From Cymodocea nodosa (taxonomy: Eukaryota > Streptophyta > Magnoliopsida > Alismatales > Cymodoceaceae), in the NCBI GenBank assembly GCA_036874045.1, contig JAZBRI010000004.1:6448001-6512000 (forward strand): a stretch of DNA of 64,000 bases, written 5' to 3'. Each line of letters begins with the position of its first letter. Within the stretch, counting starts at the first letter, position 1. The notes beneath the pieces were generated by a model. The model had not been told where the DNA came from and ran no database searches. It saw only the letters and a program-made list of their open reading frames with translations. Positions 25,601 to 40,600 of this stretch are shown piece after piece. The translations under genes and the position numbers were made by a program.

Positions 25601-28600
25601 CACCTAACTCAGTCAACAACAATATTTGTAACAAACAGTCATCAAACTCCAAAGATGAGCACCTATGAGTAAATAGTGAAAAACTTATAAAGGCAAACTC
25701 CTATAAACACAAATAAAACCATCCAAAGTAGTGATGGAGCAACATTGCCCAACGTCAAGATTTTCTCTGACAATTTTTTTTGAAAAAATTTCCTTTTATT
25801 ATCGTCCATTTTCTCTCCCCCCCCCCCATTGTTCTTCTCCGAATCTATGTATGTGCTTGTTCTCCACCCTTCCTTTTCACTTTCTTTTTTTGATCATGTG
25901 ATCCTTTCCAAGCCCTTTCTCCATCATCCTCCTTCCCTTGAAAACCCTAATGGGTTCAACCATGAAGACAAGGAGTGGGTTTCAAGTGGTGGTGAATAAA
26001 AATAAGGAGCAAGAGAATGGCCTCAGGTCTATTGAAGAGACTGGCATCGTAGTTGGAAGGTAAGGAAGGAAGAGGAGGCAACACAATGGTGGGAGAGGGG
26101 TTGAAGGTCCTTGTAACAATAGTGGACAAGGAGTTGGGCCTGGCTAATGCTGCAACTACCAACAACCTGGGGAGAGGCAGTGGTTAGGTAGGAAGAGAGG
26201 GAGGGATGGATGGTTATGGGTGGAAGTTGTGGCAGCTACAGTTTGGGGTCCATTGTCACCATCACAGAAAGGTGGCAACAACAGGGGATTCTCTCCTCTC
26301 TTTTGTTTTCTAGAAAACCTAAGTTTTGATACCATATAAAAATGAAGAAGAATTGGAAATGGAACAATTCATTAACAAGCATAAGGACCTCTATATATGA
26401 AATCTACAAGAAAATGACAAATACAATACTAGTAATGTAGAACTAAACCTACAAGAAACCATAACTTGACCTAATCCTAAGATCTATATAAGGATCCATT
26501 TATTCATTCACTCTAATGGACTGATTCAATTTTTGTTACAATAATTTTATATATGCAAGTCGTATACTCTTTCTTATGTTAAGCCACCATTTGCATTTAA
26601 ATTAAACAAAAGTGCTTAAAGGGTTCAAAAACAGAGGATGACTAACTTAAAACACAAGAAGCTACTCTTATTGACATGTAAATAGTTTGATGCACAATTC
26701 TTATGAACATGCATTCCCAACAAAGAGAAGGGATTAATCAATTACAAACTGAAAAAAAAAAAAAAATTCTTGTTGTCCAGAATAACATACCAAAGACAAA
26801 GAAGAGAATTATGGCAAATGATGAAGGGAACAGGAAGCTGATGAAGTCCCACAAGTATGTGGATGACCAATATGAAAGTATAGAAACCTGATCAAATCTT
26901 TCCACTTAAGGTACAATGCAAGAGAATAGAAAAAAAATACACAGTATCAAATTCAAAAATCCCATATACCCCACTAATTATCTGCTGATGCTTTGCCCTG
27001 ACTTCCCGCTCCTACATCAATATGAGATGCTTAATCAGATTGTATCAAGCTTATAAAGAAAGGCATAAAATTGTACACCCACATGGTTACACTTGCACAA
27101 CCACCATCAATCAATGCCTTAATCCCACTATGTGGAGTTGGTCAAATTTAAAGTAGCTTGGAAGTGCCATGGCACTGATTTAAGGGAGGAAGCAATCTAT
27201 CATTCATAATATTCAAATAAAAACATAAAAGGGTAATTTATTTTCGAATAGAATTCTCACATCTTTCCAAAAAGGGTCATAATAACTGGGGAACTGTAAA
27301 ACTAGAATTATATATAAACTAAAATAGAAACCTTAACAATTGGTACTGCATATGAAGCAGGAATGAAAGAGAAAGCGATGGCAACAACAATTGCAGCCGA
27401 GAATGCATCCAAGTCCTACAAGAATAAAATTCAACATTAGAATGTTACTGTGAACAACCAGCAGATGAAGAAGTTACAAAAATAAACTCAAAATTTTAGA
27501 ATCCTCGAATGCATATGACATTTTTTATTATCTAGTCATTATTTAAGCAGGACGATCATTTAGAATTGAACTATGTTTCATATATCAGACATATATAGTC
27601 ATTGTGCCTTTATATACCAATACGGCAAGACACATTACATTCTGGAGCATTCTTAACTATAAAGTAATCTACATATTAGGTATTTATGAATGATCATGGG
27701 CACTACGTACAACTTTTAGGTTATGTTTTGCAGGATATTCTAATCTTATATCAGTTAGACTAGTACTAGTAGATAAAATACCCAGAAATGACGTGTAAAT
27801 TCTTATAATTTTATATAAATACACAACTGTCCCTTTATCTTGATTCATTTCTTTAGATTATACAAAATTAAGAGCTTCCAAGTACGAAGATCTCGCATGG
27901 ATATTTGCCGCCAAGGAAACTTGCAGTCTACTCTTTACAATTGAAGTTGTATGCCTAAGCATCATATATTCCCAAGTTTTTCCCTTGGTATGTTACATAA
28001 ATGTGCACCAATATATGTGCTCTGAATTCCTTAAACAATGATGACATGATATTGAAATATGAAAAAAAAAATACAAGATTACTACTAGAAGTTATTATTA
28101 TTATTGTTAGGAGTTATTATTAGGTATCTTAATGAGGCTATTATTATATCAGGGTAATTGGATATCCATTACACATCCAAATCTTATATATTTATAATAC
28201 ACAATTCCACATTTTTCTTTTTTGCACAGTACCAAAGCTTAGGAAAAAACCTCAAGGCCTCCCGACAGTGGCCACCCCCTCCTTTACTTAACTAAAGCAT
28301 CGTCCAGCCCCTCAACCACCACCAGTCAGAGTTGTCCCTCCCTCTTCCAACACATACACATTCAAACCCTATATTCTTGTATTCCCTCTTTATAATAAAC
28401 AATTCTTCATTTTTTCCTCTTCACAATTACAATAAAATCTAAGGAAAGTAAGAAACCATTTCTTCACTTGGATAGAAATACACTAATTAGATATTCCCTA
28501 TTATGATTCATCCACCTTAACATTTATATACACTAACTTTTTACATATGTTCATGTTTAACTATCTGATACTATTGTCATAAAATATAGTTAAGTAAATA

Positions 28601-31600
28601 GATGTTCTATACTTTTGATAAATATAATTCATATGATCTATACTTTGAAGAAGAGTCCCACATAAACAAAAACATGTCTTGACAGGAAAACCACTAAGAT
28701 AAATAGATATTAGTTGAAGTAAACATATTTTTCATTAATTTGACACGTGAGCCTACCATACATTAAATGACTTCTATTGTCTATATCATTTTCCAACATG
28801 TTGATGTACTTGCTGCATTTCCAAGTTGAATCTTTCACCATCTATGCCTTCCTCTACCTCATTTCCCCAATGTCACCACAACTCTTTAACCTCTTCTTAT
28901 ATATTTAATAAAAGAAGTACCCAATAAACAATCCTTTTAGATTCTAAATTATTGTCGGATGTTGTTCTTTGCAACAGTATATTGTTCCTATAATAGTTAA
29001 GCTCAAAATTATATTATTGCACAATTTAAAGGAAACTGTAGTCTTATACACAAAACCATAATATTTTTTTACACAAACTGTGTTCGATGGTGAAAACCAA
29101 CTTATACCAGACCCATGCAACCAAGATGGATAAAGAGGTTGAGAATTCAACATACATGGTGCTGCAATTGCTGGGACAGTGTCATTGGCAGAGGATGATT
29201 ACGTGTTTGAATTGTCATGCTGTCATCACCAGTTGCTAGCCTTAAAATTGCAGCATTTATTACATTGATATACGTTGGTGCTCCATGTTGACAGGAACAA
29301 TTATGAAGTACAGTGTATCCCAAACTGCCATCATCATGTTGATCATCCAATACAATTGCACCATACCTTTGAATAAGAATTGTTTTGGATTGGTTAATCA
29401 AAAGCTTTGCAAAAAGACAAGCAACAAAACTTTCTAAGAAGAATGCCAAATAATGAAAGAATAACAGCATACAAGTTATGGGAAAAGCTAATCCTGAAAT
29501 AGACAAAACAATTGTGGCAAAAAGAATATGTAAGACAATTCAATGTTTAAAACTGACAGAAGCGCAAAAAATGATTGTATAATTATGAAGATGTGAAGAT
29601 TTATGGAGTCATGAAAGCAGCACAATAGGCAGATGGGCTGTAATGCACAACAAGATTCCAGGGATATGCACAGGTATGTATTCTGTGCCCACACCCAGAT
29701 CATAATGTATTTGTTCAGGTATGGTGTGGTGTGGTGAAGTATTTGAGTATCATACCATCATTGTTAATGGCACATGAGGTTCCAAGTTCTAACAACCCAT
29801 ATTAAAGACTGACAAGTCAAACTACACAAATAGAAGGCTTTATTTTCAATCTGAGAGCAAATTTGCCTTATTTCTAGTCATGTTCCACTATTATGATAAT
29901 AAACCTAATACACACAACAAACAAACTTCCTATGTTTGTCCCTAAAAATTAGTTAAATGTATCAACAAGAATGGACTTGTCAGATATCAGTGTCCTATGC
30001 CACAGAATAGATACGGCTGCATGCATAATTGGTTCTTATATACTTAAGAAGGTCATTTTCCTTAGGAGGGAAAAATATATCTTCAACATGCCTGGATTGA
30101 TAAGATTCATTTAAACTTGTTATTAAAAATTCACTCATAGAGACAAGGGCTGGTCCCAGTTTTGGCCCCGCAACATCAATGGCATCAGCAAGAGTTATAT
30201 TTGGATCAGGAAATCTGAAAGCCCTTGGTTCCTCTTTCTGGATCCAACCACCTTTGACATGAGATGAAACCTACATCACAAGTATGACAATTGTTCAAAA
30301 AGCATGCATGTTATAATACAGGTTAAAAATAGTTAACCACCTGTTCTGCTATGGGTAATGAGAGATTGAATGGAATAGGACCACCACCACCACCACCACG
30401 TAGCAGGGGATTGAAATTTGATGTTGTCAGAATCAATGACTTTTGATCAGGGTGAGGTTTAAGCTCTAGAAAAAGAAAGCCAAAGAGAATAAATACAGCA
30501 GGGATAAATAGCTGGAATATAACTGTTCTTCGATCTCTTCGGGCAGAGAGTGCCCTCTTCACAATAAGAGCTTTAGAGTGCCTCCAAAATGTAGACCTTG
30601 TTATTAGTCCACAGCAACAAAATTTGGCTATTAAACATGCCAGAAAACTGAAAAATGTAGAAAGTATCAAACAAGAAGCTCTCCCCATGGCCAAACATAT
30701 TTCTCCAAAAGCTTTAATATAGCTGGCTATGCAGTTTTTTGAGTTGGCTACTTTTAATGGAGGATTATGCCAAGTAACCGTGGTTAGTACAGGGACTGGA
30801 TCCACACTTTCTGTACCAAAACAATTGTGCTCATTCTCATCAAAAGTTTGACCAGAAACTTTCAAGAATACTTCTTCCAATGTTGTCACAGAAACACCAT
30901 AGCTCTCAATACCTTCAAGGCATTCCTTGTGATCACAATCAGACTGAAAATGAGTAACAGATCTTCTGATACAACTCTCAATTTCTCGAAACATATGTTC
31001 AAATGAAGAAGTCACAAGAGGAAGTCTAAAGGATATCTCTGTACCAACCTGGGATAAAAATTAAAAGAAATGATCTAATAAGATTCTCTGTTCCAATGAA
31101 AGAAGATTTCTTTTGACTCCAGGAATGATGCAAGCAAACTTTTCCAGAGGTAGCCAATAATGGCAAACTCTACAAGATAATGTTTTATACAATTAATTTT
31201 TAAGCAGTATTTGAAACTTTTGTAATGTGATCCACTCGTGGAATTCCCACAAAAGGTCCTTATGGTGTTGGTTAATGTGGGTAATATATAATCCAGAAAT
31301 TACAGGTACAACATTAAAAAAGGTAAAAAAGGAATAGAGAAATACATCACTTAAGCATGCTGCAGATGGGGCATGGCGATGAACTATATCTGCAGCCACA
31401 GAAGAAGTTGGAGTACTCTGAAATATTCAGTAAAAAAATAAGAATTGGAAAGAGACAGATTGCTAGTCCTCAGGAGGTACTAGTAACAATTGATGATTAA
31501 GTAAATGCCATGGAAAATAATGTAAAACCTTGACCATAGTAAGCGTGTAACCAACTCCAAACCGGTGCTTCAAGAAGAGAGAGCTGCACAAAGGGCCAAC

Positions 31601-34600
31601 AAAAAAATTAAGGGGAATAATCATGGGTGATTTGCATCAAAAAAAATTTAAATGCAAACCAAAGTTTTCTTTTTTTTGAGCAGCAAGAAAGAAATGATAT
31701 TGAGAGAATAAAATGCAAATAAAAGTACATCATCCATCAGAATAATGAATGAAACAAGCCAACACATAAAACTATCACATAGAAATTACACCAACAAACA
31801 CAAAAAGTACCCCCCAAGATCCATTTAGTTGTGATATTCCTACTGAAATCTCTCAAAGGTTATTCAGTTAAATTCTTGATCAACAATGACCACTGTTAAA
31901 AAGTTATTATTACTAGGGGTCATTAGAGATTTGTTGTGTAAATGCGCAAATGGATCTCTTAGTCCAAATGCAATCTTAATCCTCTCATTTCCTCTAAGAT
32001 GTTTGGAAATTTCCTTCAACCAGTTGCTGACCTTCTTTTCCGGAAAACCATCACTGAAACCCTCTGTCCACTGCCATCAACCTGTCCACAAATCTTAAGC
32101 CAACAGCTTCATCACCTCCAAGAACTTTGCTGTCACTGAGCCATCAGTTGCTGCCACCAGGACTCTTCAGGACTTCTGCCACAGCTGCTGACTTGAACAC
32201 AAGAAACCAGCACCTCCCACAAGCCACAACTCTTCTATCAATAATCTACCTTGGGTTTGATTCCTTTAGCCCTACATGTGCTGAGGGCCTTTTTATTCCC
32301 TAACTAAAATTATTATGCAAGATCTACCAAAGATGAGAATCATCTGTGCGTAGAGACTTCGATTATCACAAAACCAATGTTGGATACCTATCCTTGAGAA
32401 AGTTTATTGTTACCCTGGGAATGGATGATGCAGGGCACCAATGAGATGTTCACTGTAGGGTGAAACTTGGGAATAGTCTGATAGGCTGATGTCATAAGTT
32501 ATTTTGGTGTTGGTTCAGAATTTGGATGTTTTACTATCATCCTGTATACATTTTTCTTTGTTTCATCTATCTCCTTGATGGATGATCTCTTCCAATCAAT
32601 TTTGTATTCTTCTTTTTTTCTAAAGGATTCTTGTTCACCACTGATAAAAGGACTTATAATTTGTATCTTTTGATCAATATATAAATTGGATATTCAAAGA
32701 GATAACTAAAGCATTTCATTTCTACATTATTAAAACAAGGAAATAGGATTACTTTGATCTTTAAACAAACCTTCCACAACATCTCAATGAGCCATTTGCC
32801 ATTATGGCTATTCTATCACCCAGTACATCAGCTTCATCCATCGAATGTGTTGTTAATAAGATTATTCGCCCTTTCCTAATTTTCTTTATTAATTGCCATG
32901 TTGAGCGCATAGAGTACGGATCCATACCACTTGTTGGCTCATCTAGTATAATAACCTGCATAACAGGTATAAGATATATCATACATCAAGAAAACAAAAG
33001 ACACCAAACTAAGGACAACAAGACACACCAAAACAAAGCCATTCTTTGCACCTTACTGTTTCCCACTAGAGCTATCGCAAGAGACAGTTTCCTTTTCATT
33101 CCACCAGACAAAGCACCAACTGCAGTGTGAATTTTATCCAATAAACCAACCTGGCATTACACAAGTAAAAAATGAACATCAGAAGCTATTGTAGTTCTTT
33201 TTCATAAAGAAGAGTAATGATAAATCTTATTAAATAATTAGGCTTCAGACAATAGAATATAAAGATTGACCAAGAAGATAAATCAGGAAAAAGGTAAAAA
33301 AGAAATATAACAATGCAGTCCCAAAGGGGCTGCAAAAAAATATAAAGATTGACCAACAAGAAGATTTCTCCCTCTCAAACCTTTATCAATTTTCTGTACC
33401 AACTTCTGAGTAACTACAATGTTCTTAATCAAGGAAAAAGTAGTTTTTACAGCCACAACAGATAGAAGCTATCAGGGAAAAGGAAAGGAGGTCACTTCAA
33501 TAGATGATGATGAGAACTCAAGTTCAAAGGTGGTAAGGAACCGAAGGAAATCACAAGGGGAGAGCTCAGGGCATGTTCTACAGCAATATATGTCCAGGAT
33601 ACCCATGCCAGCATAAAGATGTCAGACACAACAATGGCAAAACTGCAACCATAGAAGGTGCTCCCCAACCAAGCAGAGGTGAGGAGGGCCAAGTCATCAT
33701 GCAGGAAAAAAGCAGCAACGTGCAGGTTGAGGGCCAGTCAAACAAGGAGGAAGGAGAAAACAACACAATGACAGGAAATAAGACAACACAGGAGGATGTA
33801 AACAACCAGGCCAGGACTGTTGCTGGCAAGGTACATGAGGGAAGAGCCCAACAACTTGCAGGTCAATTGATGCAACCAAGGGCAGTTAAATAGGTTGGAG
33901 TAGTGAGGCAACAGTGGGTGGACAGTTTGACAACCTATAGAAAATTGGTAGTAGCTGAAAATGGCAGCAAAGGCAGACTGAATGAGATGCATGGTCCCAG
34001 GAATGACACAGTTACAGAGGAGGAAACTTGCAATGACAGCCATGATAAATTAAGCATGGACTTCAAGGATCAAGTTGTTGTTCCCAAATCAAATTTTAGT
34101 GACACAGAGTGGATGGAAAAGATAGAGCGGGACAGGCAAGAAGAGGAAAGAAAGAAAATATTACAGTAAGGGAAAACTACATAATCTGAGAAAACATCAG
34201 CATGAAAAGGATGTACCACAACACAGGCAGCACAGCAATCACAAAATGAGAACCAAGCAGAAGGAGACAGATTGGAAATTCTCTCCCAACATCAGTGAAC
34301 CAGTCAGTTGTCCACTAACATTCTCTCTTTTCTTCATCGTAACGTGAAAAATTTTGATTTGAAACTGTAGGGGCCTAGGCAACAAGGTCACGTCCAATTA
34401 CTCAAGGATGGCATAGTGAAAAATCAAATTCCTTCCACAATTATTATAGAACCTTTCATGCAGCAAGATAATATACAAACCATTTTAGGACAGCTAGTCA
34501 TAGACAAATGGGGTGCAAACACAATAACTGGGAAAATCTGCTAGTTTTGGAACATTGTAGTTGATGTTCGACGTGTGAAAGGTATCAATCAATCTTCTAC

Positions 34601-37600
34601 CTTTTCTATCAGTTTCAAGGAAGAAAAGTAACTTCTATTTACTGCAGTGCATGCATCAAACAATGGTGAACATAGAGGGAAGCTCTAGAGTGACATTGTC
34701 AATCTCAGCCAGTTAGATGAGGACAGGTCCTGAATCATTGGAGGAGACCTCAATTCAATGAAAGGTAAAAACAAAAATATTAATGTGGCTGGCCTGATAC
34801 AACATGTGGATGAATTTAATGATTGCATCAACCAAGACGTTCTTGACAAACCCTATCATCTGGGGAACATTTTCTCATGTTGCAATAACTAAAAAGGAGA
34901 TAAGTGAATTCACAGGCATCTAGATAAAGTTCTAACCAACAATACATATGACTGTTTGAAATCTTTTAGAGTTGAATACCTAGGCAGATTATACTCAGAT
35001 CATGCCCTGATGTTAATAAGGACTTTTGAGGAAAGAAAACTGGCACTCCCCTTCAGATTCCAGAGCATGCGGAAGGAACAGTCAGTTTAAAGGCATTGTG
35101 GACATTGTTTGGAAGAGTAGCAGCCCTAAGAATCTTATCACAAATTTAAGCAAAAGACTTATACGATCTCAATATGCATCTAAAGAGCTGGAACAAAATA
35201 AGAAAGGGTCATTTGCAAATATCAAGTGTCAAGTTGGAAGGGCCATGGAGAACTTTATTAGAAGTAGATGCAACAACAAGTTTCAGCAATACATTCTTGA
35301 ATGGAAAACAAGCACACCATGGACAAATATGAACCAAACTTGGATATCTTATAAAAGCCCAGCCCCAAGAGCATACATTTGAAACTTAATATGGACAGAT
35401 GGTGCTTATTCAATGAAGGATAAAAGTAGGGGTGATATCATTAGAAATGATAGCAAGAACATGATTATGGCATTCCCCAATGCCTATAACCGATGCTCAG
35501 TAGAGAAGGCTGAAATGAGAGCACTGTATGAGGGACTGCTTTTATGTGCAGAACATCAGGTAGAGCCGATGAAACTTGAAGTTGAAATAAACTCAAAGGA
35601 AGTGGTTAATACAATCAAAATCAAGAATTCTCACAGATGGCAGGTATTTCATCTGGAATCATCTCATTCATCTGATTCAATAGGTACACTCTTTCAATCA
35701 TGTTTATAGGGAAAGTAATAAAGTAGTTGACCTCCTTGTGAAAGAGGGGGTGACCATACAAAGGAAAATCATTTACCAGGACATCCAGGAGCTCCCTACA
35801 TGTGGGAGGAACCTAGTGCTTAGATAAATGATATACGGCTAGTCTTCGAATGACCAAATAATCACCTTTCTTTTTTATGGCACCAGGTTATCTTATCATC
35901 TCTAGAATCAGGTAGATGGCTTCCTTGACTCCATTGCATTCAGTTCACTGCCTTGATTTGTGAGGGTGTTGGTCTAGCCCTCCCCTCGTACTCTTTCTTT
36001 TCTAAGCTCCTTCCCCATAAATAAATTGGGGAATTCTATTTAAATAAATAGTATTTATTTTCTACAAGAAAAGTCTCTCAATGTTACAGTGTTGCTTCAT
36101 TGCTACTTTAGATAGTTGGAAGGTAATTGTATTATTATTTATAGAAGATTGTAATTGCAAGTTTCTTTCAATATTTGTAAGCACTCATCATTATTCGTGT
36201 ATGTATACCATGTGGACAAAGAAATTGACCATTATTCCTACTATCTGCAATGTCTATGTGGTCAAAGGAATCAACCATTATTCCTGCTTGCATATTAATG
36301 TTACCTGCATACTACTATTACTTCTACTACAACAGTCATTACAGTTCCTACTTCTATGACTAAATTATATTTCCACTATAGTTGTATCAATAAGTCTCCT
36401 TTTCAAGCATGCAAGTATTGTATTTTAATGTATATGATATATTATATTTGATAATTTCCTAGAAATTTTATCTAAGTATTTTATCATATTTTGGAGTTTC
36501 AACACGAAATTTGATGTTTTTTGACTATCTTCATGAAAATATCACATTTCCACCAAACAATCCTTATTTTTCGTTACATTTCTTCTTTCTAGAGAATTGA
36601 TCCTCAATGTGATACCAAAACTTTATTCTTTGATTTATCATTTATTTTGGAGGATGCATGTGTTTAAAAATATTTTTCCATTAAACAAGTAATAGTTCTA
36701 AATGAATTAAATATATTTATTAATGAAAGCTTCATGTTCCACAATAACTAAAGTACCATCTCATTCTTTCATACAGTAGAGAATTTCACCATGAAAAGTA
36801 AATGTTCAGGTCCATAATCATCGTTCATGTGCCCAAGGTTCCAAATATTGGTGTTCTGGATCAGTTTAAATGGAGATATCACTACAGAGTACAGACAATA
36901 TTTGTCTAACGCTCTTTATAGGCTGAAATATAATATTCAAAATCAAATTTAACAAATTACATCATAAAACAACCTTTAGCAACTTTTAGGCAATAGGAAT
37001 TTCAACATAGCATAAAGAAACTCACTTCATCAACCATTTCTGTAACTGTCACATCCAACGCATCTTTCTCAACACCTTTCAATATTGCAAATATTTCCAA
37101 ATGTTCTTTAACCTACAAATAGAAGATAATGAATATTTGAAAATTTACCAAACTGGCAGAAATTATAACAGATTTGCATTATCCTAAGATTCTTAACCCA
37201 AACTAAGGGCCAAAAAGTTATCCAAGTTGATTCTTTCCCTTCACGATCATAACCTTATTTAGTGTCATAATCATCCATCATCTCTTTATCATAATCCACC
37301 AATCTTATTCCTCTAGAAGCCAATTTTAATAGTTTCTGTACATTTTTATTTTTGATGTTCTTGAAATATCTCCCTTATTTCGTTACATTCTAGTTGAACT
37401 TCATCAGCATTACTAACTCTCCCATTCCAGAGATCTTTCCATTTTGCTACAACCAGATTTTAGAAGTTTGGTGAATTCCATAAGTTTTCATATGTAGAAA
37501 TCAATATTCTAGCCTGTCAAATATTTTGCTACAGTACAAATGGACAGAAAAATGAATCAGATTTACTAATCAGAAGAAGGTAAATTTCTTTATTACCAGA

Positions 37601-40600
37601 AAAATGTGATAGTATACAGTACATCAAGAATGTATCAAAGATTCTAAACCACAAACATATTGCTTTCGTAAGAGTTCTGTGTTTGGAGTGAATATGAAGA
37701 ACAGGAACATTGCCAGGGTGACTGCTGAGATGAAATATAACATTGCACGATAATATAAATATAATATAAGTAGAGGGAAAAATTGATAAAAAACTCAAAT
37801 CAAGATTGTGACTTTTAATATAGGGAGGGATGTAATCTTTGATAATGGTTTGGGGGAGATCCTGATGTGGTGTTGGAACTGGTTCTCTGTGATGTAATGG
37901 CAAGGTTTCCCCTTTCCCTGATCTGATCATTCCAATCAACTAGACTTTGTACTGATTCTTTCTTATTAACTGTTAAGAAAGCATCCTTAGCCTTTTCAAA
38001 AAACTTATTGCCAACTATATCCAGAACAAATGCCAAAGAATTTCGCTGGATTATGAAGTTTCATCACTTGGCTTATTCAATTAACACTCCACCCATAAAC
38101 ACTGAAATAATCATATCTAAAGCAAGCTAAATGCAAATTAGGAGGGATATGATCAGGTACAAGAAGCAAAAACAAAAATAATCAAATATGATGGAAAACA
38201 AAGCAATGAAATTGTGTTGGAAAACAGGATGACGAGATTTAAATCTTGGAGCAAAGAATATGAAAACAAAAGAATTGCAATGACTACAGCATTTATTAAT
38301 GAATACAAAATAATAAAAAAATAGACAACATAGAATATGTTCATACAGTTAGATCCGGAAAAAGTATATCATACTGTGGACATACACCCAAGCCCTTCCG
38401 TATCTCCTCCTGTAAATGCAATGAGAGTCTTGAGCACCAATGAAAAAGAAAAGATACGTACGTGTGTACAACTAAACAAGGTCAACGAAAATGCCCATTT
38501 TCAACAGAAAAACTAGGACTCATTGTCTCCAAAAACAAACAGCCTTCTGCACAAATAGCAGATGTCTTTAGGGTGGAATATTATACAGCAGTTATCATAA
38601 ATTCATACTCTAATTATCATGAAGACAGAATAATTTAAAGTTTAGACAGTTCCATAGGTATGTTAATTATGAAATTTTCTCCATAGGTATGTTTCTTAAA
38701 TACAAGTGGAAAAATTGCAATCAAATATGTCCAGATGGAATTTAGATTCAAATTATGATAAAATAGGTAGGAAGCAGGAGCCAGGAGGTAAAAGTAGACC
38801 TTGGCATTCTATCATGTACTATTCATGTCATGTATAAACTTGTACATAAATAAATATGTACATAATATATTAATATGAAAATTCTAAACACATTAAAGAA
38901 AACTTGTTATTGCGTTTAGAGAAAACACATTAAATACATTATTTCTTCAGTTGTATCAATTGAACACAAATAAATGGTTGGCTAAATGATTTCTTGTTTA
39001 GAACAGCACACATGTTTTAAATTTTATATGTTTTGTAAACATTTTCAACACTAGAGACAAATCAAAAGGAAATTCAATTAAATCATTGTAAAATGTAAAT
39101 TATTGTCAATCCATCACATTCACATGACAAAAATAACTTGACAAAATAAAACATAATCGATCTTCCACACTAAATTTGTGGAAATTATCAGCGTCAACCT
39201 ATTTCCAGTTAGAAATTGAAACAAACATTGGTAAAAAAAATCAAATTCTCAAAATGCAACTGCCACATAATTGTAAAATATAGCTAATCCATCACTGCAT
39301 GAGAAATTAATCTAGCAAGCACTACATATATGCATATCATGTGCATGATACATGTTAGATATATGATTCATGCCAGGTATATGTCTACCTATCCTGTACT
39401 TATGAGATTTTGAATTAAGAAATGAAAATGGCCTGTTCCTGGTGTACATGACAAGATAAGGGTAAAACCAGACATGGTTATATTATGTAGTGCTTGCATT
39501 GAATTATTGTGTTGTGTCAAAATTCCCAAGTGTAGGTAAAAGCAATTATTTACCATATGTGTTCTAATATTTTTCCCAAAGATAATAGCATCTCCAGAAG
39601 TGGGTTGAAGAAGACCAATCAGCATGGAAATCGTTGTGCTCTTACCAGCTCCATTATGACCTGCAAAGCAACAATAAGAATAAGAAATACTTAGCAACAA
39701 GAGAAAAATGACCACTTGACAGCAATTTGGCACGAGTGTAACAAGGACAGAGTTAGATTTATCATAATAAGGTTACTGAAAGGCTTACAATTAGATATTC
39801 TATTAGATTAGTTATATGTGTATATGGAGTTAGAATATATGAATTAATGGATCCTTATATAGATGTTAGGGTTAGGGTAAGTTAGGCTTACTTGTAGGTT
39901 TAGTCCTATATTCTCTGTTACAACATCAGATAAAAAAAGGACAAAATTTTACTTATATATGTTGCTTTTCTCAACTCATTACTAATTGATTTTAAATTAA
40001 AATTTCACATGGTAACAAAAGAAGTTTACACACATTGACTCTAGACACTTGCAGGCATATAAAATAAGTTACAAGTAAAATTAACTGTTAGAAAAAGATT
40101 CACATTAGATAAAAAAGAGGCAAGACCATCACTTGTATATGTTGATTCCCTCCAATTATTACCAATTAGTTTTAAATTGAAATTTTACCATCTTTGTAAT
40201 AACCTCTATAATATAAAATACTAACATCAGTAAATGTAATTATAAGCAACCTTCCACCTATCCCTGTATTTTACAAAGTATGAGAGCAAAGAAGATCCAA
40301 AAGAACCTATATACATCTACCTGATAAAAAAGAAACTTTACATGTTGATCCTTTTGTAACTGGATGAAGCTTATTCCTTGATAAGATTCAACTTATTTTC
40401 AAAAAAAGAAAGCTATAAGTGATGAAATAGTTACACATTGGTAAAATTTAAAACAAAATATAGATTAATATATACATGAATCTCTTTACTTTTGTCAAAT
40501 AGTTTAAAGTTGGTTATCTCACATTTCTACATGCAACACAATAAAAGATGTTAAATTAATAGTGTTATGAAGTACCATGTTAAATGGTAATCACTTGTGA

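Noticed and set aside
37815-38036. Minus-strand frame considered as an extra ABCA1 exon
   Set aside because: Exons 15 and 16 join in phase without it and the peptide has no place in the conserved NBD1 (PDLT is followed directly by VKEHLE).
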